A stretch of 50,751 bases of DNA from Bacteroidota bacterium. GTDB lineage: Bacteria; Bacteroidota; Bacteroidia; 2-12-FULL-35-15. Positions 1-8,363 of this stretch are shown one piece after another (positions within the stretch are counted from its first letter, which is position 1; every line of letters begins with the position of its first letter). The DNA lies in assembly GCA_947466965.1 (NCBI GenBank), contig CANIFU010000014.1:1-50751 (forward strand), written 5' to 3'. The position numbers and the translations under genes were made by a program. The notes under the pieces are model-generated. The model ran no database searches. It saw nothing but the letters and a program-made list of their open reading frames with translations, and was not told the DNA's origin.

Positions 1-197
1 GACCATCAACTCCCGTTGCTCCAACTAAACCTATAGGTCCAGTTGCACCTGTAGCACCGTCAATCCCTGTGGCTCCTGTTAAACCTGTAGGGCCTGTAGC
101 TCCTATTGGACCATCAACTCCCGTTGCTCCAACTAAACCTATAGGTCCAGTTGCACCTGTAGCACCGTCAATCCCTGTGGCTCCTGTTAAACCTGTA
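1..197. repeat. 108-bp tandem repeat inside the collagen-like gene
   Basis: Positions 1-89 and 109-197 are identical along the stretch that begins GACCATCAACTCC and ends CCTGTTAAACCTGTA. The period is 108 bp, a multiple of 9, so gain or loss of a unit preserves the Gly-X-Y register. The array continues beyond the left edge. Confidence 0.9.
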
Positions 198-652
198 CCA
201 GTTGGACCAGTTGGACCGGGAACTGTTGATGCGGGACCAGTTGCACCAACGGGACCATTCGCCGCATAAAAGGCATAGGGTACGCTCATCATCTGACTTG
301 CCCCCATGGATACAAATCCACTTCCATCGTTCACTTCCACTTCTAAGTATTTGTCGCCACTTCCCCAGTTTACAGCTGAAAACGTTCCTGATACAGGAAT
401 TCCCATTCCAATTTTCAAAGTAAACAAACCGTATACATTTGTAGTGACAGCATGCGTTTCCTGGTATACGGTTGTACCCGATGCCGTAATATCATGAATA
501 CTAAATCTTACTGTTATTGAAGTGCTTATCAGAGCTGCTCCGGAGTTATCGCGGGCTACTGCTTGGTAATTGATCCCTTGAGGTGGTGATTGTGCAAAAG
601 AAGAAATACCCATTAAAAGAAATATAAGCAAAACGTATAATGAATTTTTCAT
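1..652 (-). CDS. Collagen-like (Gly-X-Y repeat) secreted protein, 3' end beyond window
   Basis: Reading the minus strand from an ATG at 652 gives an open frame to the window edge (about 217 codons, no stop). It begins with a signal peptide ([21 protein letters not shown]), followed by a roughly 110-residue N-terminal domain of the type common at the head of Bacteroidota collagen-like and tail-fibre-like proteins (starts [16 protein letters not shown]). A Gly-X-Y tract rich in GATG and GPTG triplets follows from about residue 125. The last 200 bases hold a nearly exact 108-bp tandem duplication (36 residues, 12 triplets). The role is probably an extracellular fibrous surface protein; whether a sorting domain lies at the missing C-terminus cannot be seen. 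The plus-strand open frames here are antisense artefacts of the repeat. Confidence 0.85.
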   Translation of the reverse strand, partial: MKNSLYVLLIFLLMGISSFAQSPPQGINYQAVARDNSGAALISTSITVRFSIHDITASGTTVYQETHAVTTNVYGLFTLKIGMGIPVSGTFSAVNWGSGDKYLEVEVNDGSGFVSMGASQMMSVPYAFYAANGPVGATGPASTVPGPTGPTGTGLTGATGIDGATGATGPIGLVGATGVDGPIGATGPTGLTGATGIDGATGATGPIGLVGATGVDG

Positions 653-987
653 AGTATTGAGTTGTATGGTGATACCATTAATTTATTAATTGAAATAAAT
701 ATTAAATAGCGTTTTTAATTCTTTATAAACTAATAATAATTAAAAAATAGAATTGTAGAAAAAAGGAAGACAAACGACCAAAACGATACTCTTTTCAATA
801 GATTCAGATTAAAAAAAATCTAATTGAATTGAAATTGAATTGAAGCAGATTTAAAATTCATAAAAAGCAAACGGAGTATTTTATGAAACATGCTTACCTT
901 ATAATTCTACGCAATAAAAATAAACATTTTTTGATTAAATCTAACTTTAAGCCGACAAAAGATATAAATGATAATGCAAGGAGGAAA
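653..987. other. Intergenic stretch without a supported gene
   Basis: This AT-rich gap of 335 bp separates the stop of the phosphatase gene from the start of the collagen-like gene, both on the minus strand. I see no convincing coding frame and no clear TAnnTTTG element for the collagen-like gene. The open frame running from 883 into the phosphatase gene is antisense to it and was left out. Confidence 0.6.
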
Positions 988-2778
988 TTAATAAGGGATT
1001 TTCAAACCTATGACAAGCATATCGTCCACTTGGTCAAGAGGACCGCGCCATTCTTCAATGGTTTTATTTAATAGTTCTTTTTGTTTTTCTATTGGCTCAT
1101 TATGCACTTGCATCAATAGATTTCGGAAGTTATTTACCATAAATTTTTTACCATTCGGCCCTCCAAATTGATCTGCAAATCCATCAGAAAAAATATAAAC
1201 TGAGTCACCTTTTTGTAACTGAAAAGTATGGTTGGTAAATTTCTTTTTCTCTTCGCCTAAAAATAATCCAATAGGGAACTTATCAGCCTTCGTTTGAATC
1301 AATTGTCCATCTCTGATAAGATAAAGAGGATTATAGGCTCCGGCATATTCTAATTCTAATTTTTTGAAATCGATTGTACAAAAAGAAATATCCATACCAT
1401 CTTTTGCTTGTGAATCTTCATGTCCATGATGCAATGTTTCACTAACTCCTTCATTAAGTCCATCTAAAATTTGGGAAGGAGTTGTTGTGTTATTACTGTT
1501 CACAACATGTTTTAGCAAGTTATAGCCAACAATTGACATAAATGCACCCGGTACGCCATGTCCGGTACAATCAACTGCTGCAAATAAAGCTTTACCATTT
1601 TTTTCATCCATCCAATAAAAATCGCCGGAAACAATGTCTTTCGGTTTATATAATACAAAAGAATTCGGTAAAACACGCTTTACCAAACTATCAGGAGGGA
1701 GAATTGCTTCCTGGATACGTTTCGCATACTTAATACTGTCGGTTACATGTTTATAAAGGACTTCTAATTCTTGATTTTGAGTTTCTATTTCCTCTTTCTG
1801 GCGAACAACTTGTTCCGTTCTTTCTATAACTTTTGCCTCTAATACTCGTTCATTTTCACGAAGATCTTCCCGCATTTTTAGTAATGCAGCACCTAAAGTA
1901 TCTTCATTACTTAATGCGCGGTAATCAGAATCAAAATTTCCAGAACCAACTTGTTTCGCAAATTCAGTCGTTCTTGCCATTCCATCAACCAAATCGTTCA
2001 ACGCAACGGACATATCACCTATTTCATCATTTCTATCTTTAATATGTTCAGAAGGAAGGACTCCACGTCCCATCATCATTAAGATCTTTTTCAATTGGTG
2101 AATCGGCCGGACAATTGTTCTAACAGTAAACATGGCGATAACAATCGCACCTAGGGGAAGGATAAAAAACAACCAAATAACTATCTTTTGAAGAGAACTA
2201 AAAGATTGTAACATTTGATCTGAATTGTCGAGCGCATTTTTATTTTGTTTGTCAATAAGTAAACTTAAATTTTCGTTAATGATATCATTTTTGGAATCCA
2301 ATTCCTCAAATGGCAACTGGGCTATAAATTTTATGTTGGGATCATTATAAGTATCAAATGAATTCAATGTTTCCATAACATCGTCTTCATAACTCTGAAA
2401 CATTTGTTCAATTAATGCTAAAATGCCGTCAATACTTTCTTGCTCTTCTTTGAACCAATTAACAGAATAGGATTTAATTTTTGATTTTAAAGCAGGGTAT
2501 TCATCATTAATAAGAATACGTAATGCTTTTTTATCGATTGCATCATCACCGATTTGAACGTAAAACCATTTATTTATTAAAAATTTGGAGCGAATAAGGA
2601 GATAATTTAATTCTTTAAGAGAAGCTAAAGAGGGATTGTATATTTCTGTTACCTGATCCGTTTTTTTACGGCTATCATTCAGTGTTATATTTGTAAGCCA
2701 GAATGCAACAATCACCAAAATTATGATTACGCCAAAGCCTAATCCTATCTTTCTACCAATTGTAAATCTTAAATTCAT
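988..2778 (-). CDS. Membrane HAMP-coiled-coil-SpoIIE (PP2C) serine phosphatase
   Basis: The 596-aa protein has a transmembrane helix near residues 12-32, an extracytoplasmic sensor region of about 160 residues, a second helix near 196-216, a HAMP domain (about 216-270) and a coiled coil (about 300-350). A C-terminal SpoIIE/RsbU-type PP2C domain follows from about 370. Metal-binding acidic motifs are visible: SGDFYW near 381, DCTGHGVPGAFMS near 400 and SDGFADQ near 529. Such enzymes dephosphorylate serine on anti-sigma-antagonist-like partners in response to an external signal. It is the last gene of a minus-strand operon, 25 bp after a TPR gene and downstream of a YfiR-like gene. This suggests that the periplasmic partners control the phosphatase. 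The substrate is not evident and no STAS or HPK partner lies nearby. Confidence 0.9.
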   Translation of the reverse strand: MNLRFTIGRKIGLGFGVIIILVIVAFWLTNITLNDSRKKTDQVTEIYNPSLASLKELNYLLIRSKFLINKWFYVQIGDDAIDKKALRILINDEYPALKSKIKSYSVNWFKEEQESIDGILALIEQMFQSYEDDVMETLNSFDTYNDPNIKFIAQLPFEELDSKNDIINENLSLLIDKQNKNALDNSDQMLQSFSSLQKIVIWLFFILPLGAIVIAMFTVRTIVRPIHQLKKILMMMGRGVLPSEHIKDRNDEIGDMSVALNDLVDGMARTTEFAKQVGSGNFDSDYRALSNEDTLGAALLKMREDLRENERVLEAKVIERTEQVVRQKEEIETQNQELEVLYKHVTDSIKYAKRIQEAILPPDSLVKRVLPNSFVLYKPKDIVSGDFYWMDEKNGKALFAAVDCTGHGVPGAFMSIVGYNLLKHVVNSNNTTTPSQILDGLNEGVSETLHHGHEDSQAKDGMDISFCTIDFKKLELEYAGAYNPLYLIRDGQLIQTKADKFPIGLFLGEEKKKFTNHTFQLQKGDSVYIFSDGFADQFGGPNGKKFMVNNFRNLLMQVHNEPIEKQKELLNKTIEEWRGPLDQVDDMLVIGLKIPY

Positions 2779-2803
2779 AAAGCTTTATGCTATTTATCTT
2801 TTC

Positions 2804-3691
2804 TTACTTTTCTATTTGCTCTAATTTTTGCTTAAATTCATTCGATTTCTCTTTTTCATTTAAACTAAAATAGATTCCGGATAAGCCCAACAATGTTTCT
2901 CTCTTATTCGGATCAAGAGAATATGCTTTTTCCATAAAAGGAAGAGAAGCTTTAAATAAGTTAATAGAATTATCTTGAACATCATTCAAGGCAACAATAT
3001 CTAAGTCATAATCAGATTGTCTGATCAGATTCACAGCTTGGTTATAATACAAAATACCCATATTATAATTTGCGTTAATATTGTTTGGATCGAATGTTAA
3101 CGCTTTATTATAAGAAGCTTTTGCCAGATTTAGAAAGTCGGCCTTACCTTGCCTGTCACCTTCATAAATTTGGGTATACACAGTTGCAATTGCATTAGAA
3201 AAATCGATTTCCTTTTGTTTGAAATTATCTGTTGAAGGATCAACCAAAAGGTAATACGCTCTAAATATGTCAAAATTCTTAATAGCAATTTTATAATCAA
3301 TCGTATCTAAACTTGCAGCAGCATCATTGTATAGTGTTGTAGCAAGATATTTTACATTCTTGATATTTTCAAGAATGTTTTCATATGATGTATCAATTGA
3401 AATTGATTTTTTGAAAGAGATCAATGCTTCAAGTCGTGATACAGATTCCTTGTTTGACTTCTCATTTTGATTATAAATCGTTTTGAATACAAAACCACGG
3501 ACATACCACGTCTGACCGTCTAACTGAGTTTCAGGGTGTAAAATGGCAAGATCGATATTCGCTTTAGCGCTGTCTAAATCCCCTTTTTGTAAGAACGTAT
3601 AAGCAGCGTCAACTCTCGACTGTTGCGCATTTAAAGATACTGCCCTAAAAAGCAATAATCCAAAAATAATGGTTCTTAGAATTTTTAACAT
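2804..3691 (-). CDS. Secreted TPR-repeat protein
   Basis: I place the start at the ATG at 3691 rather than the longer frame from 3739. From 3691 the protein begins with a clear signal peptide (MLKILRTIIFGLLLFRAVSLNA), and the longer start would overlap the upstream gene's stop at 3699. The protein is about 295 aa, largely helical, with TPR-like units; the clearest are near the C-terminal half (AKASYNKALTFDPNNINANY and AYSLDPNKRETLLGLSGIYF). It probably acts in the periplasm as a scaffold between the YfiR-like protein encoded 7 bp upstream and the sensor phosphatase encoded 25 bp downstream; that partnership is inferred from gene order only. Confidence 0.8.
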   Translation of the reverse strand: MLKILRTIIFGLLLFRAVSLNAQQSRVDAAYTFLQKGDLDSAKANIDLAILHPETQLDGQTWYVRGFVFKTIYNQNEKSNKESVSRLEALISFKKSISIDTSYENILENIKNVKYLATTLYNDAAASLDTIDYKIAIKNFDIFRAYYLLVDPSTDNFKQKEIDFSNAIATVYTQIYEGDRQGKADFLNLAKASYNKALTFDPNNINANYNMGILYYNQAVNLIRQSDYDLDIVALNDVQDNSINLFKASLPFMEKAYSLDPNKRETLLGLSGIYFSLNEKEKSNEFKQKLEQIEK

Positions 3692-3698
3692 GTATCTA

Positions 3699-4229
3699 TT
3701 ATTTAACTTGAACAGCCATATCAACAAGAGTTGATGCAACCTTTAGTTTGTACTTTTCAATATTTGATCTATTCAACTCAATTTTTTGTTTATTTCCATC
3801 AACAAAAAAATTTATTCCTGAACCTTTCGTTGCCAAACCTGATTTATCAGTTACAATTAAAGCACTTTTCCCTTTCAATTTCCCTAGTACATCATTTAAC
3901 TGAGAAGAGTTATCTGAAAGGATATAAACAATATGACATTTGGAGCAATCTGCTGGAGTTGAAACTAATTTTATTTCAAATTTTTGAGTACCAACCATTT
4001 TGGAAATTGCCATTTTATTAAGCTCTGAAAAAAGAGCAGGATTTGTTCCCAGAACACCAACCACAAAATTCCCTTCCTTATAAGAAGACGGCCACTCTAT
4101 GTATTTTGTGAAATTATAAATATAGATGGTCTTGATTTTTGCATTCGCTTCTTCCGATTGATCAGGTGATACAACTACCCATGAGGACATGACGATTACC
4201 GAAACAAATATGAAGAGTAGTTTTTTCAT
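3699..4229 (-). CDS. YfiR-family (DUF4154) periplasmic protein
   Basis: This 176-aa protein has an N-terminal signal peptide and the family hallmark near residues 35-48 (TIYIYNFTKYIEWP). A central beta/alpha region carries a Cys-x2-Cys pair (CSKC), and the C-terminal segment (GSGINFFVDGNKQKIELN) is typical of the family. In Pseudomonas, YfiR is a periplasmic repressor of the membrane diguanylate cyclase YfiN. In this operon the membrane partner encoded downstream has a PP2C output instead of GGDEF. This is the first gene of the operon, with TATATTTG on the minus strand about 55 bp upstream (4283-4290). Confidence 0.88.
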   Translation of the reverse strand: MKKLLFIFVSVIVMSSWVVVSPDQSEEANAKIKTIYIYNFTKYIEWPSSYKEGNFVVGVLGTNPALFSELNKMAISKMVGTQKFEIKLVSTPADCSKCHIVYILSDNSSQLNDVLGKLKGKSALIVTDKSGLATKGSGINFFVDGNKQKIELNRSNIEKYKLKVASTLVDMAVQVK

Positions 4230-4282
4230 TTATTGTTTATCAGGATGAATCAATTGGCAAGCTAATTTAATCCAGATAAATA

Positions 4283-4317
4283 CAAATATACAATTTTTCA
4301 GACAAAAATAAAGCAAA
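4283..4317 (-). promoter_or_regulatory. Candidate promoter of the YfiR-TPR-phosphatase operon
   Basis: On the minus strand a TAnnTTTG -7 element (TATATTTG) covers 4290-4283. A TTTG lies at 4317-4314, with 23 bp between them, at the long end of the usual Bacteroidota spacing. A second TATTTTTG lies at 4310-4303. The predicted leader is short, about 45-50 nt. Confidence 0.5.
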
Positions 4318-4356
4318 TTCTGCAGAATTAGCCTCAACAATATGGAGGAAAGTAAA

Positions 4357-4397
4357 AAAGCCCTTCGATTCTCAAAAAGCAAGAATCAAAGGGCTTT
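4357..4397 (-). terminator. Intrinsic terminator of the DUF4139 gene
   Basis: A long inverted repeat (AAAGCCCTT...AAGGGCTTT with an additional GATTCT/AGAATC stem) is followed, on the minus strand, by a T run. It lies 23 bp past the stop codon at 4420. The stem could also act on plus-strand transcripts, but no plus-strand gene approaches it. Confidence 0.85.
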
Positions 4398-4419
4398 AAA
4401 TTTTATTTCCAAATAATTA

Positions 4420-6114
4420 TTACAAACCAGCCAATACTTTTTCTTTAGGAAATTTAACGGTATAGGTAAAAACAATTTTCTTTGTTTCCTTCGGCTTTAA
4501 ATTAAATTTCCAATTCACTATCCCAGTCAATTCATCTAATTCGCCACCAGACAAATCAACCAAGGTGACACTAATTTCTTTTGTTTGTGAAACAGGAATT
4601 TGGTCTTGCAAATTAAAATTTGAGCTCGAAGATTTTGTATTTCGGATAGTAATTTCGTATGAAACTGTTTTAACTTTATCTTCTCCTATCAACTTTTCTT
4701 TTGTTTTATCTTTTAGTTTCACTCTTGTAACAACCATGTTTTTATCTCTTCCAAGTGTAAGATCCAATGTATCGGAAATTGAACTAGGATCGATATATGA
4801 TTCACCTACAAATGTCCCGTCAAAATAAATATTAGCTGAACCTGCAGCCAAATTTAACGCATCCCAATTTGTTATTTTCGCAACCAAAAATGCATCTTTA
4901 TCCATTTTTGGAGCAGCGAAATGAATATAATTTGCAGGTACTTCCTTTGTCTGTATAGCAACAAAATGTGTTTTTCCATCGCTTGGAATCGAATACGCCA
5001 GCTTTATTTCATATTCAACTGTTGTGATGTTTTCTTCTGCAACAGTAAAGTCAGCAGCAGTAAGTGAAGCAACTTCTGAATTCTGATTTTCAAATACTAA
5101 TGAACCACTGCTTTTACTTTGTGGAATGGCAGCATCTTTATCGTAAGCGGTGCGTTTACGATTGTAATCATTTGCATAGGGGTTGTAATAATTCAACAAC
5201 CAAGTATTTAATACAGGTTTTACATTACTTTGATTTGGACTAGCAGTAGATAGTTTTAATTTCACATCACTCCAGTCAATTCCTGTGCTCTGAAAAACCT
5301 GTGCTTTGTATGTTAATTGCATATTACCTCCAGCTCCTTTTGCTCGCAAATCATAGGATGGTGTCCAACCTGCATCCTGAAGCATGTAGTTGATATTCAT
5401 AGTTCCATTTGTTGCTAAATCAGCTGAAACAGTAACTATAACACGATAATTTGTTTCGTCTTTTACTATGTCTCCGGTATTTGAATTATATGTCTGCAAG
5501 GCAAACAGATTAGATTGTATATCCTGCTTTTTTATTTGTTTACGATATTCTTCTTTTTTTAATTTAAGTAACTCTGAATTTATATTATTCAATTTTTCAC
5601 GCAAAAAGGACAAGGCTTCTTTTACTAAATTTAAGGTATCCTTTTTTGTTTCACATTTTATAATCCTGTTATTAAGCAATGTATTTTTTTCAATATTTAA
5701 CGAGGCTTGTTTCGAAGAAATATCTTCAAGATCAAAATCAATCATAACCAATGAATCCTTCAACATTTTTACCTGCTTTTCATTTTTGGGATTATTGATT
5801 TGAACTGGATTTTTTGGCTCCGGATATTTTATACTATGCTGTACATCCATGATTACAAAATTTCCAAAACCACTTGCTTGAATACTTCTGGCATCAATAG
5901 TTGACTCTAATCCTTCAAAAACAAGTGTGGTAATTCCTGGGTTTACATTTACAAAAGAACTCCGATACACCTGGGCTCCTTGAGTAAAAACTGTTACATT
6001 CTCAATTTTTGATTTTACATTTTTATCATTAGTAGTTAATGCTTCTAACGAAATGCTACTTGCAATTATAGTCATAAATGCAGAAGCAATAAAAAATAAT
6101 TTTAGTGTTTTCAT
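4420..6114 (-). CDS. DUF4139/DUF4140 domain protein (mucoidy inhibitor MuiA-like)
   Basis: The 564-aa protein begins with a signal peptide. An N-terminal DUF4140-like domain (IENVTVFTQGAQVYRS near residue 37) is followed by a coiled coil near residues 120-205. The DUF4139 beta-rich domain runs from about 220 to the end and includes YMLQDAGWTPSYDLRA and a hydrophobic C-terminal strand set. The family is widespread and named for a gene whose overexpression suppresses mucoidy in Shigella; its biochemical role is unknown. It is likely periplasmic or surface-associated. It stands alone, with its own terminator, back to back with the sigma-factor gene on the other strand. Confidence 0.88.
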   Translation of the reverse strand: MKTLKLFFIASAFMTIIASSISLEALTTNDKNVKSKIENVTVFTQGAQVYRSSFVNVNPGITTLVFEGLESTIDARSIQASGFGNFVIMDVQHSIKYPEPKNPVQINNPKNEKQVKMLKDSLVMIDFDLEDISSKQASLNIEKNTLLNNRIIKCETKKDTLNLVKEALSFLREKLNNINSELLKLKKEEYRKQIKKQDIQSNLFALQTYNSNTGDIVKDETNYRVIVTVSADLATNGTMNINYMLQDAGWTPSYDLRAKGAGGNMQLTYKAQVFQSTGIDWSDVKLKLSTASPNQSNVKPVLNTWLLNYYNPYANDYNRKRTAYDKDAAIPQSKSSGSLVFENQNSEVASLTAADFTVAEENITTVEYEIKLAYSIPSDGKTHFVAIQTKEVPANYIHFAAPKMDKDAFLVAKITNWDALNLAAGSANIYFDGTFVGESYIDPSSISDTLDLTLGRDKNMVVTRVKLKDKTKEKLIGEDKVKTVSYEITIRNTKSSSSNFNLQDQIPVSQTKEISVTLVDLSGGELDELTGIVNWKFNLKPKETKKIVFTYTVKFPKEKVLAGL

Positions 6115-6230
6115 AGTTCTTAAATTTAAAAATTAAACTCAATATTTTAAAAATTCAATAGTAAGATGCAGCTCATTAATTAATTCCATAACAATTTTTT
6201 ATTGTCCAACTGATCTTGCCAAAAAATGTC

Positions 6231-6238
6231 TAATTTTG
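6231..6238 (+). promoter_or_regulatory. Candidate -7 element of the sigma/anti-sigma operon
   Basis: TAATTTTG matches the Bacteroidota TAnnTTTG -7 consensus. A well-spaced -33 TTTG is not present. Because this element overlaps the ATG at 6236, translation more likely begins at the ATG at 6251, leaving a very short leader. Confidence 0.45.
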
Positions 6239-6250
6239 TATATACTGGAC

Positions 6251-6835
6251 ATGCAAAATTCTCTACTAAATAGTTATGATGATTTAAGATTGATTGCTGA
6301 ATACAAGCAAACAAATAACATTGCTATTGTAGCCGAATTGCATCGTAGGTATACCCATTTAATTTTCGGCGTTTGCATGAAATACTTAAAAAATGAAGAT
6401 GAAGCGCAGGATGCAAGTATGCAAATTTTCGAGAAATTAGTATTCGATCTAAAAAAACATGAAGTACAGCAATTTAAAGCATGGCTTCATATAGTATGCA
6501 AAAATTTCTGCCTAATGCAACTTCGCTCTGGGGCATCAAAACTAAAGCGAACCCAAGAAATGCAAAAAGATATTACTTCGTTTATGGAATCGGATTTTGA
6601 AATGCATCTTACTTCCGAAAACACAAAAGAAATGCAATTAACTTTTATGGAGGAATGCATTAAAGGACTAAACAAGGAACAAAAACTCTGTGTTGAGCTT
6701 TTTTTTCTAAAAGAAAAAAGCTATCAGGAAGTAACTGAATTAACCGAATACAGCATGAATAATGTAAAAAGCTATATTCAAAATGGTAAAAGAAATTTAA
6801 AAATTTGCATTGAAAATAAAAGTGCAAACAAATAA
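6251..6835 (+). CDS. ECF-type RNA polymerase sigma factor
   Basis: The protein is about 194 aa from the chosen ATG at 6251; a start at 6236 would add five residues but is overlapped by the probable -7 element. A region 2 domain lies near residues 25-90 (HRRYTHLIFGVCMKYLKNED, then the AWLHIVCKNFCLMQLR helix). The region 4 domain is at the C-terminus and includes the recognition helix segment YQEVTELTEYSMNNVKSYIQ. It directs RNA polymerase to a small regulon. Its stop overlaps by one base the start of a gene for an anti-sigma factor (TAATG junction), so the pair is translationally coupled. Confidence 0.9.
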   Translation: MQNSLLNSYDDLRLIAEYKQTNNIAIVAELHRRYTHLIFGVCMKYLKNEDEAQDASMQIFEKLVFDLKKHEVQQFKAWLHIVCKNFCLMQLRSGASKLKRTQEMQKDITSFMESDFEMHLTSENTKEMQLTFMEECIKGLNKEQKLCVELFFLKEKSYQEVTELTEYSMNNVKSYIQNGKRNLKICIENKSANK

Positions 6836-8268
6836 TGAACAAAGAAATTAAACATACAATTTATTCTTCGACTGATTGTCTCTCTGAAAAAATATTGTTT
6901 GAATACATCGACAATAAATTAATTCAGAAAGAAAGACATTTCGTAGAAAAACATTTGCTAGACTGTGAACTTTGTTGTGATGCGCTAGAAGGATTAGAAT
7001 TAGTAAAAGACAGAAGGCGAATTGACATTATTAAAGCAGCTATAAACAGGAGAATTCTAACATCTTCACTAAACGAAGCTAAGCTTGTTCCTTTTAACTT
7101 CAAACTAGCATTTTCTATTGCTGCTTCAATAGCTCTTTTAATTGGTGGAGTATTTTTATTTAACATGTTTTCTCTGAAAGAATCGGCACAAAGTGATATG
7201 GCCGAATTGAAATCAAAAGAAACTACTTCACTTACACCACTTGATCCGATTGACAATGCTAAAGATTCTCCATATGAACAAAAACCTGATGATGTTTCTG
7301 GAGATTCAAAAAATCTACAAAACAAATTAAGTCGTAGTAAAATCAAAGCCGATGATATTGCTTTATCAGAAACAAAAAAAAATCCGGGAGGTTACAACAA
7401 AACACCAATTAATAATAAAGGATTAACGTTTGAAAAATCGGTGAATGATCAAGAGACGGAAATTGGTTTAAAAGAAGAAGAAAATAAAATAGAAAGTGCG
7501 GAACAAATTCATTACACTTCAAGTCCTTCTGTTTATCAAACTATTGAAATAAAAAGCATAGTAACTGCTGAGGAATCTTCTATTTATCGAAATGCTGCTG
7601 CTGACCTTGAAAATGATTCTAATATCAATCCAACTATAAAAACAGAATCAAATGGAACAGGAAATTCTGGAAAACTACCTAGTCAAAATCAAAAAAATAA
7701 AGACAACAGTGTTAGAAATTCTGGTGATATTGCAAAAAAATCAGATAAAAATTCAAGAGAACAATCAGAAAATAAGGCAAAAGACAAAATTGTACTTACT
7801 GATGATTCAAGAGCAGACGAAGATGGGGATGTATTTACTGGAGGCTCAGTTGGATATGAGCCAAGAAACGCAGCAGGAGAATTAGATAAAAAAAAATCAG
7901 AAGTATTTAGTACAACTGTATCTACAAAATCTGTAACAGATTCAATTGAACAAATTTACACTATCGTTGAACAAATGCCTGAATACCCAGGAGGAAAGGA
8001 CTCAATGATGAAATTCATTTCAAAGAACTTTATCTATTCTAAAGTGAACCAAGAAAACCCATCCAATTCAACAAAAATTTATGTTCAATTTGTTGTGGGG
8101 AAAGATGGCGTTATACGCAATCAAAAAATACTTAAGGGAATCAACACATCACTGGATAAGGTAGCGCTTAGAGTAGTTGAAATGATGCCGAAATGGAAAC
8201 CAGGGAAACAAAATGGTGAACCCGTATCCGTATCATATGTTCTCCCTATACAATTGGAAATAAAATAA
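6835..8268 (+). CDS. Anti-sigma factor with a C-terminal TonB domain
   Basis: The 477-aa protein has an N-terminal cytoplasmic zinc-finger anti-sigma domain with an H-x3-C-x2-C motif (HLLDCELC, about residues 44-51). One transmembrane helix follows at about 88-110. A long, polar, low-complexity periplasmic linker (about 115-370) is rich in K, N, S and E. A TonB C-terminal domain ends the protein (about 374-477), with EYPGGKDSMMKFI and VQFVVGKDGVIRNQKIL as landmarks. By architecture it would hold the upstream sigma factor at the membrane and sense a periplasmic or outer-membrane event through the TonB-like domain. This differs from the FecR-type design, where sensor and TonB are separate proteins. 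Confidence 0.85.
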   Translation: MNKEIKHTIYSSTDCLSEKILFEYIDNKLIQKERHFVEKHLLDCELCCDALEGLELVKDRRRIDIIKAAINRRILTSSLNEAKLVPFNFKLAFSIAASIALLIGGVFLFNMFSLKESAQSDMAELKSKETTSLTPLDPIDNAKDSPYEQKPDDVSGDSKNLQNKLSRSKIKADDIALSETKKNPGGYNKTPINNKGLTFEKSVNDQETEIGLKEEENKIESAEQIHYTSSPSVYQTIEIKSIVTAEESSIYRNAAADLENDSNINPTIKTESNGTGNSGKLPSQNQKNKDNSVRNSGDIAKKSDKNSREQSENKAKDKIVLTDDSRADEDGDVFTGGSVGYEPRNAAGELDKKKSEVFSTTVSTKSVTDSIEQIYTIVEQMPEYPGGKDSMMKFISKNFIYSKVNQENPSNSTKIYVQFVVGKDGVIRNQKILKGINTSLDKVALRVVEMMPKWKPGKQNGEPVSVSYVLPIQLEIK

Positions 8269-8340
8269 TGCTCCGCATTATTAACAACTTATACTTAATA
8301 ACCTTTCATTTCTCTTTAGCTTAAAGCTCTTTTTAAAAAG

Positions 8341-8348
8341 TATTTTTG
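8341..8348 (+). promoter_or_regulatory. Candidate -7 element before the NlpC/P60 gene
   Basis: TATTTTTG matches TAnnTTTG and lies 16 bp before the ATG at 8364, after the previous gene ends at 8268. No good -33 element is seen, so confidence is limited. It argues against the TTG at 8346 being used as start. Confidence 0.4.
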
Positions 8349-8363
8349 TTAAAAGCTTTAATC

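Noticed and set aside
883-1071. 62-codon plus-strand frame
   Set aside because: It overlaps the 3' end of the phosphatase gene in antisense, has no recognisable domain and shows no promoter.
3692-3739. Longer start of the TPR gene at 3739
   Set aside because: It would overlap the upstream stop by 41 bp and bury the signal peptide; the ATG at 3691 gives a proper signal peptide and a 7-bp gap.
8346-8363. TTG start of the NlpC/P60 gene
   Set aside because: The TTG lies within a TAnnTTTG promoter-like element, and the ATG at 8364 gives a normal lipoprotein signal.
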